A stretch of DNA of 64,000 nucleotides, taken from the NCBI RefSeq assembly GCF_000421185.1, contig NZ_ATWJ01000014.1:124001-188000 (forward strand), given 5' to 3'. The notes below the pieces were generated by a model. That model saw only the letters and a list, made by a program, of their open reading frames with translations. It was not told where the DNA came from and ran no database searches. The stretch is from Ornithinimicrobium pekingense DSM 21552 (lineage in GTDB: Bacteria; Actinomycetota; Actinomycetes; Actinomycetales; Dermatophilaceae). The position numbers and the translations under genes were made by a program. Below are positions 50,347 through 59,107 of this stretch, piece after piece; position 1 is the stretch's first letter; every line of letters begins with the position of its first letter.

Positions 50347-51134
50347 TCAGCGCTCCGGCGCGCTGCGCACGAGGTCGTCCAGCTCCTCCTCCCAGCCGTC
50401 CACGGCCGGGAACACCGACCGGACGAGCCAGGTCGCCCCGGCGTCGGCGTACTCCCCCGGCGGCACCCCCGGCCGGTGGTGCACCACGACGTCCCACCCC
50501 TCGCGGGCCTGCTCGCCGTCCAGCGCGAGGTAGGCAGCCAGCCCCTCCGGGGTCAGGTGCTCACCCGACCCGATCGGCACGATCCCGTCCCAGCGGCGCG
50601 CCCGCGCCAGCGGCCGGCGGTGCGGCGCCACGCCCGCCACCCAGACGGGCGGCCGCGGCCGTTGCACCGGCCTTGGGCGGAGGTCGGCCCGGACCCGGTA
50701 GTGCTCCCCGGTGTGGTCGACCGGCCCCCGCATGAGCCCGTCGACCACCTCCAGCGCCTCGTCGAGCATGACCGCCGCACCCTGCGGTCCGCCTCCTCCC
50801 CCAGGTCGGCGAAGTCCCTGTCCACCGGCTCCCCCAGGCCGACACCGAGCACCGCCCGCCCACGACTGAGGTGGTCGAGGGTGGTCAGCTGCTTGGCCAC
50901 GGCATACGGACGGCGGCGCGACAGCGGCGTGACCATCGTGCCGATCCGCACGTGGTCGGTGACGTGCGCGACCGCGCCCAGCAGGACCCACGGGTCGAGC
51001 GGGGCGACGTCGGCGCTCCACTGCACGTGGTCCCACAGGAAGACCCCGTCCCAACCCGCCGCCTCGGCCTCGCGCGCCCAGACGACCACCGTCGCGGCGT
51101 CCGTGAACGGCGGGATGCTCACCGCGTGCCTCAT
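50347..51134 (-). pseudogene. LLM-class flavin-dependent oxidoreductase, frameshifted
   Basis: Luciferase-like F420/FMN monooxygenase. The N-terminal part (MRHAVSIPPFTD, GWDGVFLWDHVQWSADVAPLDPWVLLGAVA, RIGTMVTPLSRRRPYAVAKQLTTLDHLSRGRAVLGVGLG) is in one frame. From the QGAAVMLDEALEVVDGLM region it continues in another, through YRVRADLRP and GWDVVVHHRPG to 50347. One missing G in GTGCGGCGGTC near 50771-50778 explains the shift. Both parts have normal coding character, so it is a fresh mutation or a sequencing error. TAGAGT six bases upstream of the ATG fits a leaderless promoter. Confidence 0.82.
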
Positions 51135-51140
51135 GAGCCC

Positions 51141-51146
51141 ACTCTA
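51141..51146 (-). promoter_or_regulatory. Leaderless -10 element of the LLM oxidoreductase gene
   Basis: TAGAGT on the minus strand, six bases from the ATG at 51134, no ribosome site. Confidence 0.4.
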
Positions 51147-51252
51147 GGGAGGACGCGCACCGGCCGGGCGCCCGCCGACCGCGTCCGGGAGCGGGCCGGC
51201 CCGACCCGCGTTACTGTCGACGGGGACCGACCCCATACCCGAGGGAGGGCCC

Positions 51253-52437
51253 ATGGCCTGGCACGACGTCGTCATCGTCGGAGGCGGCAACGCAGGGATC
51301 TCCCTGGCTGCGCGGCTGCGCAGGATCGGCGCCCGGGACGTCGCGGTCGTCGCCCCCGGTCCGCTCCACCGTTACCGGCCGATGCTCAACTACGTCGCCG
51401 CGGGGCAGGCGACGATGGACCAGCTGACCCGGCCCATGCGCTCGGTCATCCCCGACGGCTGCACCTGGCTGGACCAGCGCGCCGTCGCCGTGCACGAGGA
51501 CGACGGGGAGGTCAAGCTCGACGACGGCACGCGTCTGGCCTACGGCGACCTGGTGGTCGCCACCGGCCTCGAGGAGGACCTCGACGCCACGCCGGGGCTC
51601 GCCACGGCGCTCGACGCGGGCTGGAGCACCACCGCCCACCTCGACTCCACCGCCGGAGCGACCTGGGACGCCGTGCGCGGTATGACGCGCGGCCGGGTCG
51701 TCTTCACCGTGCCGCCCGAGCCGTCACCGTGCGGCGGCACCGCGCTCAAGCCGCTCTTCCTGGCCTGCGACCACTGGCAGCAGGAGGGGGTGCTGGACCA
51801 GATCGAGGTGCACCTCGTCACGCCCTACGCCTCCGTGCTCGACCTTCCCTTCGTGGACCGGCAGCTGCAGGAGCACCTCGACCGCTTCGGGGTCACCGTG
51901 CACCACCGCGCGACCGTGCTGCGGGTCGACCACGAGCAGCGCAGCGTCACGCTGCTGCGCGGAGCGGCCGAGGAGACGCTGGAGGATGTCACGCACGCGT
52001 TCGTCGTGCCCCACTACCGCGCGCCGGAGTGGCTGGCGCCGCTCGGGGGCGAGCACCCCGCGTGCCTGGTCGACGTGGACCCGCAGACGATGGCGCACCG
52101 CCGGCTGCCGCGGGTCTGGAGCCTGGGCGACGTGGCCGACCTGCGGACCCGCCCGTCGGGCGGGGCGCTGCGCCGGCAGGTCGAGGTGCTCGCCGACAAC
52201 ATCCGGCGTGGCCGGCTGGGCGAGCCGCTGCGCAGCTACGACGGCTACACGATCATCCCCGTCACCGTGGACCGGCGGAACCTCCTGCTGGCGGAGTTCG
52301 ACCGGACCGGCGCGCAGCAGCAGTCGACGAAGCTCATCGACGTGACGGTGCCGCGGCGCGCGCTGTGGCTCTTCGACCGCTACCTGGAGCCGGTGATCTA
52401 CTTCCGGGCGCTGCTCAAGGGCCGGCTGGTGCCCTGA
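51253..52437 (+). CDS. FAD-dependent oxidoreductase, sulfide:quinone reductase-like
   Basis: A 394-residue two-dinucleotide-binding-domain flavoprotein. VIVGGGNAGISLAARL is the N-terminal FAD site. PPEPSPCGGTALKPLFLACDHW near residue 155 corresponds to the SQR segment with a redox cysteine, and WSLGDVADL to the C-terminal FAD motif. A C-terminal amphipathic region (RALWLFDRYLEPVIYFRALLKG) could bind the membrane. It probably oxidises sulfide or a related thiol to feed quinone. GAGGGAGGG precedes the ATG. Confidence 0.84.
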   Translation: MAWHDVVIVGGGNAGISLAARLRRIGARDVAVVAPGPLHRYRPMLNYVAAGQATMDQLTRPMRSVIPDGCTWLDQRAVAVHEDDGEVKLDDGTRLAYGDLVVATGLEEDLDATPGLATALDAGWSTTAHLDSTAGATWDAVRGMTRGRVVFTVPPEPSPCGGTALKPLFLACDHWQQEGVLDQIEVHLVTPYASVLDLPFVDRQLQEHLDRFGVTVHHRATVLRVDHEQRSVTLLRGAAEETLEDVTHAFVVPHYRAPEWLAPLGGEHPACLVDVDPQTMAHRRLPRVWSLGDVADLRTRPSGGALRRQVEVLADNIRRGRLGEPLRSYDGYTIIPVTVDRRNLLLAEFDRTGAQQQSTKLIDVTVPRRALWLFDRYLEPVIYFRALLKGRLVP

Positions 52438-52455
52438 CCTCCTGGACGGAGACGC

Positions 52456-52494
52456 CACAGGGGCCCCGACGACCGGGTCGTCGGGGCCCCTGTG
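52456..52494. terminator. 17-bp terminator hairpin
   Basis: Perfect 17-bp arms (52456-52472, 52478-52494) with a 5-nt loop between the convergent SQR-like and protease genes. Likely bidirectional. Confidence 0.85.
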
Positions 52495-52520
52495 CGTGCG
52501 AGGAGCAGGTTAGGAAGGAG

Positions 52521-53357
52521 TCACTCGCCCGTGCTCGGGACCAGACCGAACGTCGCGAGCCAGGCAAGGTCGTCCGCGGTGTCGACGCGGTAGCCGCCAC
52601 CGGTGCCGGCGCAGATCTGGTTGAGACCGAAGGAGGTCACCGCCGCGACGACGTTCGAGCCCTCCACGAAGATCGGGCCGCCGGAGTCACCGCTGCAGGT
52701 GCCGCCGCCGGCCGCGTTGTTGGTGAAGAGCACAGAGTTGCCGGCCTTCTTCTCCCCGAACGCCGCGTCCTGGTTGATGATGCGCAGCGTCGCCTGACGG
52801 CGCTCGAGCTCGGCCTCGGTCAGCCCGGTCTGCTCCGGCATCGAGCGCTGCAGCCCGTAGCCGACCGCGGTGAACTCCTGCTTGTTCTGGCCGCGCTTGA
52901 CGAAGAAGTCGTCGAAGTAGCCCAGCTCCGGCAGGGCGCCGTACTCGTCCATCTCGACCGGCTCGTCGAGGACGACCATGCCGAGGTCGTTGAGGTAGAA
53001 GGCGGCGTCGTCGTAGTCGGGGTGGGTGTAGGCGGTGCCCGAGACGGAGTCCGCACCGCCCGACGGCCAGCCGGAGTCGGGACCGATCTCCTCGTCGAAC
53101 CAGACCTGCACCGCGTCTGCGCCGAAGGTGCAGTGGCCCGCGGTGAGGAAGTGCGTGGGGCTGACGAGGGTGCCGGAGCATCGCCAGCCCGGCTGGAGGT
53201 CTCCGTTGTCGTCCTCCACGAGGGCGACCATGATCCCGACGAACGGGTGCTCCCCGTTGTCGGGCTCACCGAAGGTGATGGCGCTGGCCGGCGCGGCCAG
53301 GGACAGCGTCAGCGCGGTGACGGCGGACAGGCTCAGGACAGGCTTGGTGAAACGCAC
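52521..53357 (-). CDS. Secreted trypsin-like serine protease
   Basis: A 278-residue S1 family protease. A signal peptide (about 1-26, ending APASA) is followed by the mature domain with HFLTAGHC (His near 73), DLGMVVL (Asp near 125) and CSGDSGGP (Ser near 222), all three catalytic residues in place. CysCys pairs RCSGTL/GHC and GGTCSGD/NQICAG form the usual bridges. The GTG start has AAGGAGA eight bases upstream. It is unlinked to an inhibitor gene. Confidence 0.92.
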   Translation of the reverse strand: MRFTKPVLSLSAVTALTLSLAAPASAITFGEPDNGEHPFVGIMVALVEDDNGDLQPGWRCSGTLVSPTHFLTAGHCTFGADAVQVWFDEEIGPDSGWPSGGADSVSGTAYTHPDYDDAAFYLNDLGMVVLDEPVEMDEYGALPELGYFDDFFVKRGQNKQEFTAVGYGLQRSMPEQTGLTEAELERRQATLRIINQDAAFGEKKAGNSVLFTNNAAGGGTCSGDSGGPIFVEGSNVVAAVTSFGLNQICAGTGGGYRVDTADDLAWLATFGLVPSTGE

Positions 53358-53450
53358 AGCTGTGTCTCCTTCGACGGTGATGTGGCGACGGTCACTGTAG
53401 GCACACGCCACCCCCGGCCGCAGGGTGGACGTGACCGCCACCGCCGACCG

Positions 53451-54146
53451 CTACGCCCAGGGCGGGGGCGCGGGCAGCTCGACGGTCGACGCAAGACCGT
53501 CGGCGCGGCCGCGGGCGAGCCACAGCAGCAGCTGGCCCGGCGTGCCGGCGACCTCCGTCCCACCCCCGCCGAGCGTCAGGGCCGGCAGGCCGTCGGGCAC
53601 CAGGGTCAGCCCAGGTGCCTCGCCGGTCGCGTCCCACTGCCGCACGCCGCGGCGCAGCGTGCGCGCGACCCACTCGGGGTCGGCCTGGTCGAAGGTGTAG
53701 TCGGTCTCCAGGTCGACGTGGTGGAAGACGACCTCCAGGATGCGCATCGCGATGACCTGGTGCCCCTTGACGACGGTGCCGGTGCGGGTGCGCACCTCGG
53801 CCTCGCCGGCCGGGCCGGTCAGCTCCTGGGCCAGGTCGCGGAAGCGGAACGCGGTGTCGCGCAGGTCGGCGCAGATCTCCTCCAGCGGCCGCCGGGAGCC
53901 CTCCTCGATCGCGGCGTCGCGGGCCTGCTCCGAGGCGTAGGGCCTGCGTTCCTGCCCGTCGACGGCCGACCTGACCATGGTGCTCAGGGCTTCGGCGTTG
54001 CGGGCGACGTGGGTGAGGACGTGGGCGACGGTCCAGCCCGCGCAGAGGCTGTCCCGGGTGGGGTCGGTGAGGCGGGTGCAGGTGGTCAGCAGACGGTCGG
54101 TCTCGACGTCGAGAAGGTCGAGGTTCTGCGCGGCGTGGCTCGTCAT
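53451..54146 (-). CDS. Maleylpyruvate isomerase family mycothiol-dependent enzyme
   Basis: A 231-residue protein with the N-terminal signature DSLCAGWTVAHVLTHVARNAEAL and GHQVIAMRILEVVFHHVDLE containing the second and third metal histidines. It is the closest of the paralogues in this window to authentic mycothiol-dependent maleylpyruvate isomerase, though a gentisate pathway is not encoded here. Confidence 0.85.
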   Translation of the reverse strand: MTSHAAQNLDLLDVETDRLLTTCTRLTDPTRDSLCAGWTVAHVLTHVARNAEALSTMVRSAVDGQERRPYASEQARDAAIEEGSRRPLEEICADLRDTAFRFRDLAQELTGPAGEAEVRTRTGTVVKGHQVIAMRILEVVFHHVDLETDYTFDQADPEWVARTLRRGVRQWDATGEAPGLTLVPDGLPALTLGGGGTEVAGTPGQLLLWLARGRADGLASTVELPAPPPWA

Positions 54147-54243
54147 GGTGGGCTCAGTGTCGCTGCCGGCCGGGCCGGACGGCCGCTGACACGACGGAGC
54201 GGGGCACGCCCGGCGCCCGGTCGCCCCCTCGGTCGCTCCTCGC

Positions 54244-54927
54244 TCACTCCTCCTCGGGCGGCTCGGGCACGTCCCACACCCATGGCCCGGACCCCCGGAG
54301 GTCCTCCAGCGTCAGCCGCGCCTCGTCGACCTCGGCGCGCGCCGACCGCGCCTCCTCGAGCTCGGCCCACGCCCGCTCCACCCGCTCCGCGCGCTCACGC
54401 TGCGCGACCGTCACGCTGCGGGCGGCTGCCTGTCCCGCCGCGACCAGCCGCTCGGCCTCCGGGAGGTCAGCGGGTATGACGTCCACGGCCTCCTCCCAGC
54501 CCGACCCGGACACCACCAGGCGCCCCGAGCGCCGGTCGTCGCCGACGATCCGGGAGGCCCCACCCTCGTGCTCGACGCGGTAGGTGACCGACCCCTCGTG
54601 CGTCAGCTCGAACCGGGTGTCCGCCGTGAGCTCGTGCTCGCGGCCGGCCACGAGCACCGTGCACCGGCCGAGGACCACCTCCCCCAGGCTCAGCACCTCG
54701 ACGTCCTGGCGTGCCCGGGCCAGTGCCTCCTCGGCGGTGCTCACGCGTGCGGCATACCGCTCCTGCGCCCGGCGGAGCCGTTCGCGTGCGCGCCGGACGG
54801 CCTCGGCGCGGTGGTCGTCGGCCGGCACCTGCTCCAGCGCGGGCGGCCGACGGGCCGACCGGGCCGACGCCAGCACCAGGAGCACGAGGACGGCGAGGAG
54901 CAGCACCGGCAGCAGCATCCTGATCAT
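54244..54927 (-). CDS. Membrane-anchored coiled-coil protein of unknown function
   Basis: A 227-residue protein: one N-terminal helix (MLLPVLLLAVLVLLVLASA), a charged coiled-coil (about 40-80, RARERLRRAQERYAARVSTAEEALARAR), a small beta domain (CTVLVAGREHELTADTRFELTH) and a second coiled-coil (about 160-205). SD GAGGAGG and -10 TACGCT at 54949-54954 lie upstream. I do not recognise a family. Confidence 0.6.
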   Translation of the reverse strand: MIRMLLPVLLLAVLVLLVLASARSARRPPALEQVPADDHRAEAVRRARERLRRAQERYAARVSTAEEALARARQDVEVLSLGEVVLGRCTVLVAGREHELTADTRFELTHEGSVTYRVEHEGGASRIVGDDRRSGRLVVSGSGWEEAVDVIPADLPEAERLVAAGQAAARSVTVAQRERAERVERAWAELEEARSARAEVDEARLTLEDLRGSGPWVWDVPEPPEEE

Positions 54928-54989
54928 GCCGCCTCACCTCCTCGTGCCAGCGTAGGTCGCCCTACGCCCGGTGCGCCGGGCACAGACGC

Positions 54990-55043
54990 GGACAAGGTGC
55001 CCGATCGGTGTCGTCATGGCAGCACCGATCGGTCACCTTGTCC
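54990..55043 (-). terminator. Long imperfect hairpin downstream of RNase J gene
   Basis: Twenty-one-bp arms with a single mismatch (54990-55010 and 55023-55043, loop 12 nt), six bases after the rnj stop. Very stable; terminator or 3' stabiliser of the rnj mRNA. Confidence 0.75.
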
Positions 55044-55048
55044 GTCCC

Positions 55049-56734
55049 TCAGGCCTCGATGACGACCGGCACGACCAGCGGGTTGCGCCGGTGCTTGCGG
55101 AAGGCCCACTGCGAGACGGCCCGCGCGATGCGCTGCTCGAGCTCGTGGGGGTCGCCGATGCCCTGGGACGCGGCGTCGGCCAGCGCCTTCTCGATCGCCG
55201 GGATCGCGGCGTCGAACATCTTCTCGTCGGTGCCGAGGCCGCGGGCCAGGAAGTCCGGCGGCTCGGTCAGCTTGCCGCTGTCGGCGTCGACGAGGGCGAC
55301 CACCGTGACGGTGCCCTGCTGGCTCAGCGTGAGCCGGTCGCGCAGCTCGTCCTCGGTGACGTCGCCGACCGCGCCGGCCGAGACGTAGACGTAGCCGGCG
55401 CGCACCTTGCCGGTCACCTTGACCCGGCCGTCGACGAGGTCGACCACCATGCCGTCGTCGACGACGACCACGTTGTCGGGGTGCATCCCGGTGGCGATGG
55501 CCAGGTCGGCGTTGGCCCGCAGGTGGCGCCACTCGCCGTGGACCGGCATGACGTTGCGAGGCTGGATGATGTTGTAGCAGTAGACGAGCTCGCCGGCGCT
55601 GGCGTGGCCGGAGACGTGCACCTTGGCGTTGCCCTGGTGCACGACCTTGGCGCCCCAGCGGGTCAGGCCGTTGATGATGCGGGAGACGGCGTTCTCGTTG
55701 CCGGGGATCAGCGAGCTGGCCAGCAGCACGGTGTCGCCCTCGCCGACGTGGATCTGGTGGTCGCGGTTGGCCATCCGCGACAGGGCTGCCATCGGCTCGC
55801 CCTGCGACCCGGTGCACACCAGCGTGACCTTCGTCGGCGGCAGGTCGTCCAGCGCCTTGGCGTCGACCACGAGCCCGCGGGGGACCTTGAGGTAGCCCAG
55901 GTCCTGGGCGATCTTCATGTTGCGCACCATCGAGCGCCCGACGAAGGCCACCTTGCGCTTGTGGGCCGCGGCCGCGTCCAGGACCTGCTGGATGCGGTGC
56001 ACGTGGCTGGCGAAGCTGGACACCACGATGCGCCCCGGCGCGGTCCGGAAGACCGTGTCGATGGCCGGGCCGAGGTCCTTCTCCGCGGTCGTGAAGCCGG
56101 GGACCTCGGCGTTGGTGGAGTCGACCATGAACAGGTCGACCCCCTCCTCGCCGAGCCGGGCGAAGGCGCGCAGGTCGGTGATGCGGTCGTCGAGGGGGAA
56201 CTGGTCCATCTTGAAGTCGCCGGTGTGCAGCACCGACCCGGCCGAGGTGCGGACCATCACGGCCAGCCCGTCGGGGATGGAGTGGTTGACCGCGACGAAC
56301 TCGCAGTCGAAGGGGCCCAGGTTCAGCCGGTCGCCCTCGGCGACCTGGGTGGTCCGGGGCTTGATCCGGTGCTCCTTGAGCTTGGCGCTGATGAAGGCCA
56401 GCGTCAGCCGCGAGCCGACGACGGGGATGTCGCCGCGCTCGCGCAGCAGGTAGGGCACCCCGCCGATGTGGTCCTCGTGGCCGTGGGTGAGCACCACGCC
56501 GACGACGTCCTGCCAGCGGCCCTGGAGGAAGGAGAAGTCGGGCAGGATGACGTCGACGCCCGGCTGGTGCTCCTCGGGGAAGAGGACGCCGCAGTCGATG
56601 ATGAGCAGCTTGCCGCGGTGCTCGAGCACCGCCATGTTGCGGCCGACCTCGCCCAGCCCGCCGAGCGCCACCACCCTCAGGCCGTTGCGGGGCAGCGTGG
56701 GCGGTGCCTTCAGCTCGGGGTGCGGATGGCTCAC
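55049..56734 (-). CDS. rnj: Ribonuclease J
   Basis: A 561-residue metallo-beta-lactamase/beta-CASP RNase with 5' exonuclease and endonuclease activity in mRNA turnover and rRNA maturation. THGHEDHIGG near residue 80 is the dizinc motif, HTGDFKMDQ and SSFASHVHRIQQ mark the beta-CASP insertion, and SGHAS..PVHGEWRHL the C-terminal metal residues. The GTG start has AAGGAG at normal spacing. Upstream gap to the dehalogenase gene is 85 nt, so it may have its own promoter. Confidence 0.97.
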   Translation of the reverse strand: MSHPHPELKAPPTLPRNGLRVVALGGLGEVGRNMAVLEHRGKLLIIDCGVLFPEEHQPGVDVILPDFSFLQGRWQDVVGVVLTHGHEDHIGGVPYLLRERGDIPVVGSRLTLAFISAKLKEHRIKPRTTQVAEGDRLNLGPFDCEFVAVNHSIPDGLAVMVRTSAGSVLHTGDFKMDQFPLDDRITDLRAFARLGEEGVDLFMVDSTNAEVPGFTTAEKDLGPAIDTVFRTAPGRIVVSSFASHVHRIQQVLDAAAAHKRKVAFVGRSMVRNMKIAQDLGYLKVPRGLVVDAKALDDLPPTKVTLVCTGSQGEPMAALSRMANRDHQIHVGEGDTVLLASSLIPGNENAVSRIINGLTRWGAKVVHQGNAKVHVSGHASAGELVYCYNIIQPRNVMPVHGEWRHLRANADLAIATGMHPDNVVVVDDGMVVDLVDGRVKVTGKVRAGYVYVSAGAVGDVTEDELRDRLTLSQQGTVTVVALVDADSGKLTEPPDFLARGLGTDEKMFDAAIPAIEKALADAASQGIGDPHELEQRIARAVSQWAFRKHRRNPLVVPVVIEA

Positions 56735-56819
56735 GGATCTCCTTGATGACGAGGTATGGGGTGTGCGCCGCCTGCACGAGGTCGCGCGGCGGTCCTGGGG
56801 TCGACCCTACTCCCCGGCG

Positions 56820-57494
56820 TCAGCGCGGACCCAGCGCCGCCGTGAGGTCGACCAGGGAGGTCGCCCGCACGTCCGGCGGGGCGAAGTGGTCCGGGTATGC
56901 CGTGCCCGTCCGGTCGACCCACGCCGTCGCCAGCCCGGCATGGTGGGCACCGTGGACGTCCCAGGGGTGGACGGCGACGAGCATGGCTCGCGGCGCGGGC
57001 ACACCGCATACCTGGAGGGCGTGGGCGTAGGCCTCCGGCGCAGGCTTCCACCGGGGCGCGTCCTCGACCGAGAGCAGCGCCTCGAAGGCGTCCGTGAGCC
57101 CGTGGCGCCCGAGGAGCCCCCGGGCCACGTCGGCGGAGCCGTTGCTCAGGGTGACCAGGCGGATGCCCAGCCCCTGCAGGGCCCGGACCCCCTCGGCCAC
57201 GTCCGGGTGCAGCGGCAGCCCCAGGAAGCCGGTCATCACGTGCTCGACGGCGCTGTCGAGGTCCTCGACACGCTCGACGTGATCGGCCAGCAGGCCCCGG
57301 AGCAGCTCGCTGCCCACGTCGGCGAACCGCGGGTTCTGCCCCGCGGCGGTCAGGGCGAAGCCGTCGCGCAGCAGGGCCGTGAACCAGGTCCGGGCCAGGT
57401 GGGCGGGGGCGCCGACGCCGGCGAAGCGCTCTCCCATCGGGCTCATGTCCGACAGGGTCTCGTTGACGTCGAAGACGATCAGGTCGGGTCGCAC
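56820..57494 (-). CDS. Haloacid dehalogenase type II (HAD family)
   Basis: A 224-residue HAD hydrolase of the L-2-haloacid dehalogenase type. IVFDVNETLSDM has the nucleophilic Asp near residue 8, SNGS the motif II Ser, RWKPAPEAY the Lys and AVHPWDVHGA the motif III Asp. It could dehalogenate 2-haloacids or act on a phosphate ester. It begins three bases after the stop of the transporter gene, so they share an mRNA. Confidence 0.88.
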   Translation of the reverse strand: MRPDLIVFDVNETLSDMSPMGERFAGVGAPAHLARTWFTALLRDGFALTAAGQNPRFADVGSELLRGLLADHVERVEDLDSAVEHVMTGFLGLPLHPDVAEGVRALQGLGIRLVTLSNGSADVARGLLGRHGLTDAFEALLSVEDAPRWKPAPEAYAHALQVCGVPAPRAMLVAVHPWDVHGAHHAGLATAWVDRTGTAYPDHFAPPDVRATSLVDLTAALGPR

Positions 57495-57497
57495 GGC

Positions 57498-58916
57498 TCA
57501 GTCCCCCGTGAAGACCTGGACGATGGAGTAGACCCCGAGGGCCATGATCGCGACCGCGCTGACCCACAGCGCCACGGCGGCGAAGCGGCCACCGCGCAGC
57601 TCGGGTGCGACATACCTGCGGGTGAGGTGGAGTGCGGACCAGGCGACGGCGGCGAGGAACGCGCCCCCGGCGATGCCGCCGACGGCGATCATGAAGAGCG
57701 GGCTGTTGATCCACAGGAAGGTCGCCAGCCAGACCAGGGGCAGGACGACGATGAAGAAGCGCATCCAGAAGTTCCGCCTGTGCGGGTCGGTCCAGTCGAA
57801 GACGCCGAGGATCGCCAGGGCGTTGGCCCACGAGCGCGACCACGAGGGGATCGCCGCCCAGATCGTCGAGCCCAGGGCCGCGAGCGCGCCGACGAGGAAG
57901 ATGATGCGGCCCGTCTCGCCCATGACCGAGGCGAAGGACTCCGACAGCACCATGATCATGTCGTTGCCCTCGGGCTCCAGGCCCTGCGGGTTGAGCACGG
58001 CCGCGCCGAGGATGAAGAAGGCGGCGGTCGAGATCGTGTAGATGAACCAGGAGACGATCGCGTCCTTCTGCATCACCGCGATCCACCCCTTCGCCCGGCG
58101 GCGGTAGTCCTCCGAGCCGTCGTCCGGGCCGGACCACTGCGCGTAGCCCTTCTCCAGCACCCAGTAGGTGTAGGCGGTGATCTCCTCCGAGCCGACGCCG
58201 GTCAGGCCGAACATCGCCAGCGCGATGCCGACCACGGCCAGCGGCAGCTGGAAGGACAGGCCGGTCGCCAGGTCCGAGGCCTCGTAGGCGTACTGCGTGG
58301 CCGGCAGCGACAGGACGACCAGGACCGTGACGACGACGAAGGTCATCGTCAGGGCGATCGCGACCTTCTCGATCACGGCGTAGTTGTTGGAGTACAGCGT
58401 GACGATCGCCACGAGGGTGACGATCACGGCCCACAGCGTGAGCGAGCCGACGGACAGCGGCTCGCCCAGCACCGGGAGCAGGATGGACATGACCGCCGCC
58501 ATCCCGCCGATGAGGCCGCCGGTCTGGATGAGCTTGGCGATCGCCATGACCGCCCACGCCCAGAACGGCCACCCCTGGCCGCCGATGCGCGGGGGCACCT
58601 TGGCGTAGCCCTCCATGCCGCCCTCGCCGGTGACGATCGCGTAGCGGGCCATCTCGACCTGGACGGCGACCTTGGCCAGGGTGGAGAAGAACACGAGCCA
58701 CAGCAGGATGAAGCCGGCGCGGGCGCCGAGCGTCGTGGTCGTGATGAGCTCGCCGGCGCCCACGACGGAGGCGGACACGATGAGGCCGGGCCCGAAGAAG
58801 CGGGCCGAGGCGAGCCACCCGGTCGGTGGCTCCTTCACGTGCGCCGGGTCGAGCCGGTAGCGGTCCTCGGCCCGCGAGGTGACGAGGAGACCCTCGTCCG
58901 CCGACGTGTCGGTCAT
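57498..58916 (-). CDS. Divergent Nramp-family membrane transporter
   Basis: A 472-residue protein with about 11-12 helices of LeuT/Nramp type. The first helix reads GPGLIVSASVVGAGE where Mn/Fe transporters have DPGN, and helix 6 reads GLTGVGSEEITAYTYW in place of the MPH motif. The canonical metal ligands are therefore absent, and the cargo may be an organic or other solute. -10 TAGCGT (58965-58970) and GGGAGGGAG lead the start. Confidence 0.85.
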   Translation of the reverse strand: MTDTSADEGLLVTSRAEDRYRLDPAHVKEPPTGWLASARFFGPGLIVSASVVGAGELITTTTLGARAGFILLWLVFFSTLAKVAVQVEMARYAIVTGEGGMEGYAKVPPRIGGQGWPFWAWAVMAIAKLIQTGGLIGGMAAVMSILLPVLGEPLSVGSLTLWAVIVTLVAIVTLYSNNYAVIEKVAIALTMTFVVVTVLVVLSLPATQYAYEASDLATGLSFQLPLAVVGIALAMFGLTGVGSEEITAYTYWVLEKGYAQWSGPDDGSEDYRRRAKGWIAVMQKDAIVSWFIYTISTAAFFILGAAVLNPQGLEPEGNDMIMVLSESFASVMGETGRIIFLVGALAALGSTIWAAIPSWSRSWANALAILGVFDWTDPHRRNFWMRFFIVVLPLVWLATFLWINSPLFMIAVGGIAGGAFLAAVAWSALHLTRRYVAPELRGGRFAAVALWVSAVAIMALGVYSIVQVFTGD

Positions 58917-58964
58917 GGCTGCTCCCTCCCGTGCGGGCGGCCCCGGTGGCGCCCGGTCATGCCG

Positions 58965-58970
58965 ACGCTA
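58965..58970 (-). promoter_or_regulatory. -10 element for the Nramp-like/dehalogenase operon
   Basis: TAGCGT on the minus strand, about 48 nt upstream of the ATG, leaving a short leader with a strong ribosome site. Confidence 0.4.
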
Positions 58971-59022
58971 GAGGGGCTGTCCCTCGCCCGCCATCTCGAC
59001 CGCCTGGGGAGCGGAGACCACA

Positions 59023-59069
59023 CGACTGAGGCGCCGGAACCGCGTGAACGGCCTCCGGCGCCTCAGTCG
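59023..59069 (-). terminator. 16-bp terminator hairpin of the ABC importer operon
   Basis: Perfect arms 59023-59038 and 59054-59069, loop 15 nt, 38 nt after the stop of the ATPase gene. The rest of 58917-59107 has only the promoter noted above. Confidence 0.8.
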
Positions 59070-59107
59070 GACGCTGGTCCTGGACGGGTCGGGTCCGCGT
59101 CGCCGGT

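Noticed and set aside
50871-54479. A 1202-codon plus-strand open frame
   Set aside because: It overlaps the flavoprotein gene in another frame and is antisense to the protease and mycothiol-family genes. It is low-complexity and lacks any domain.
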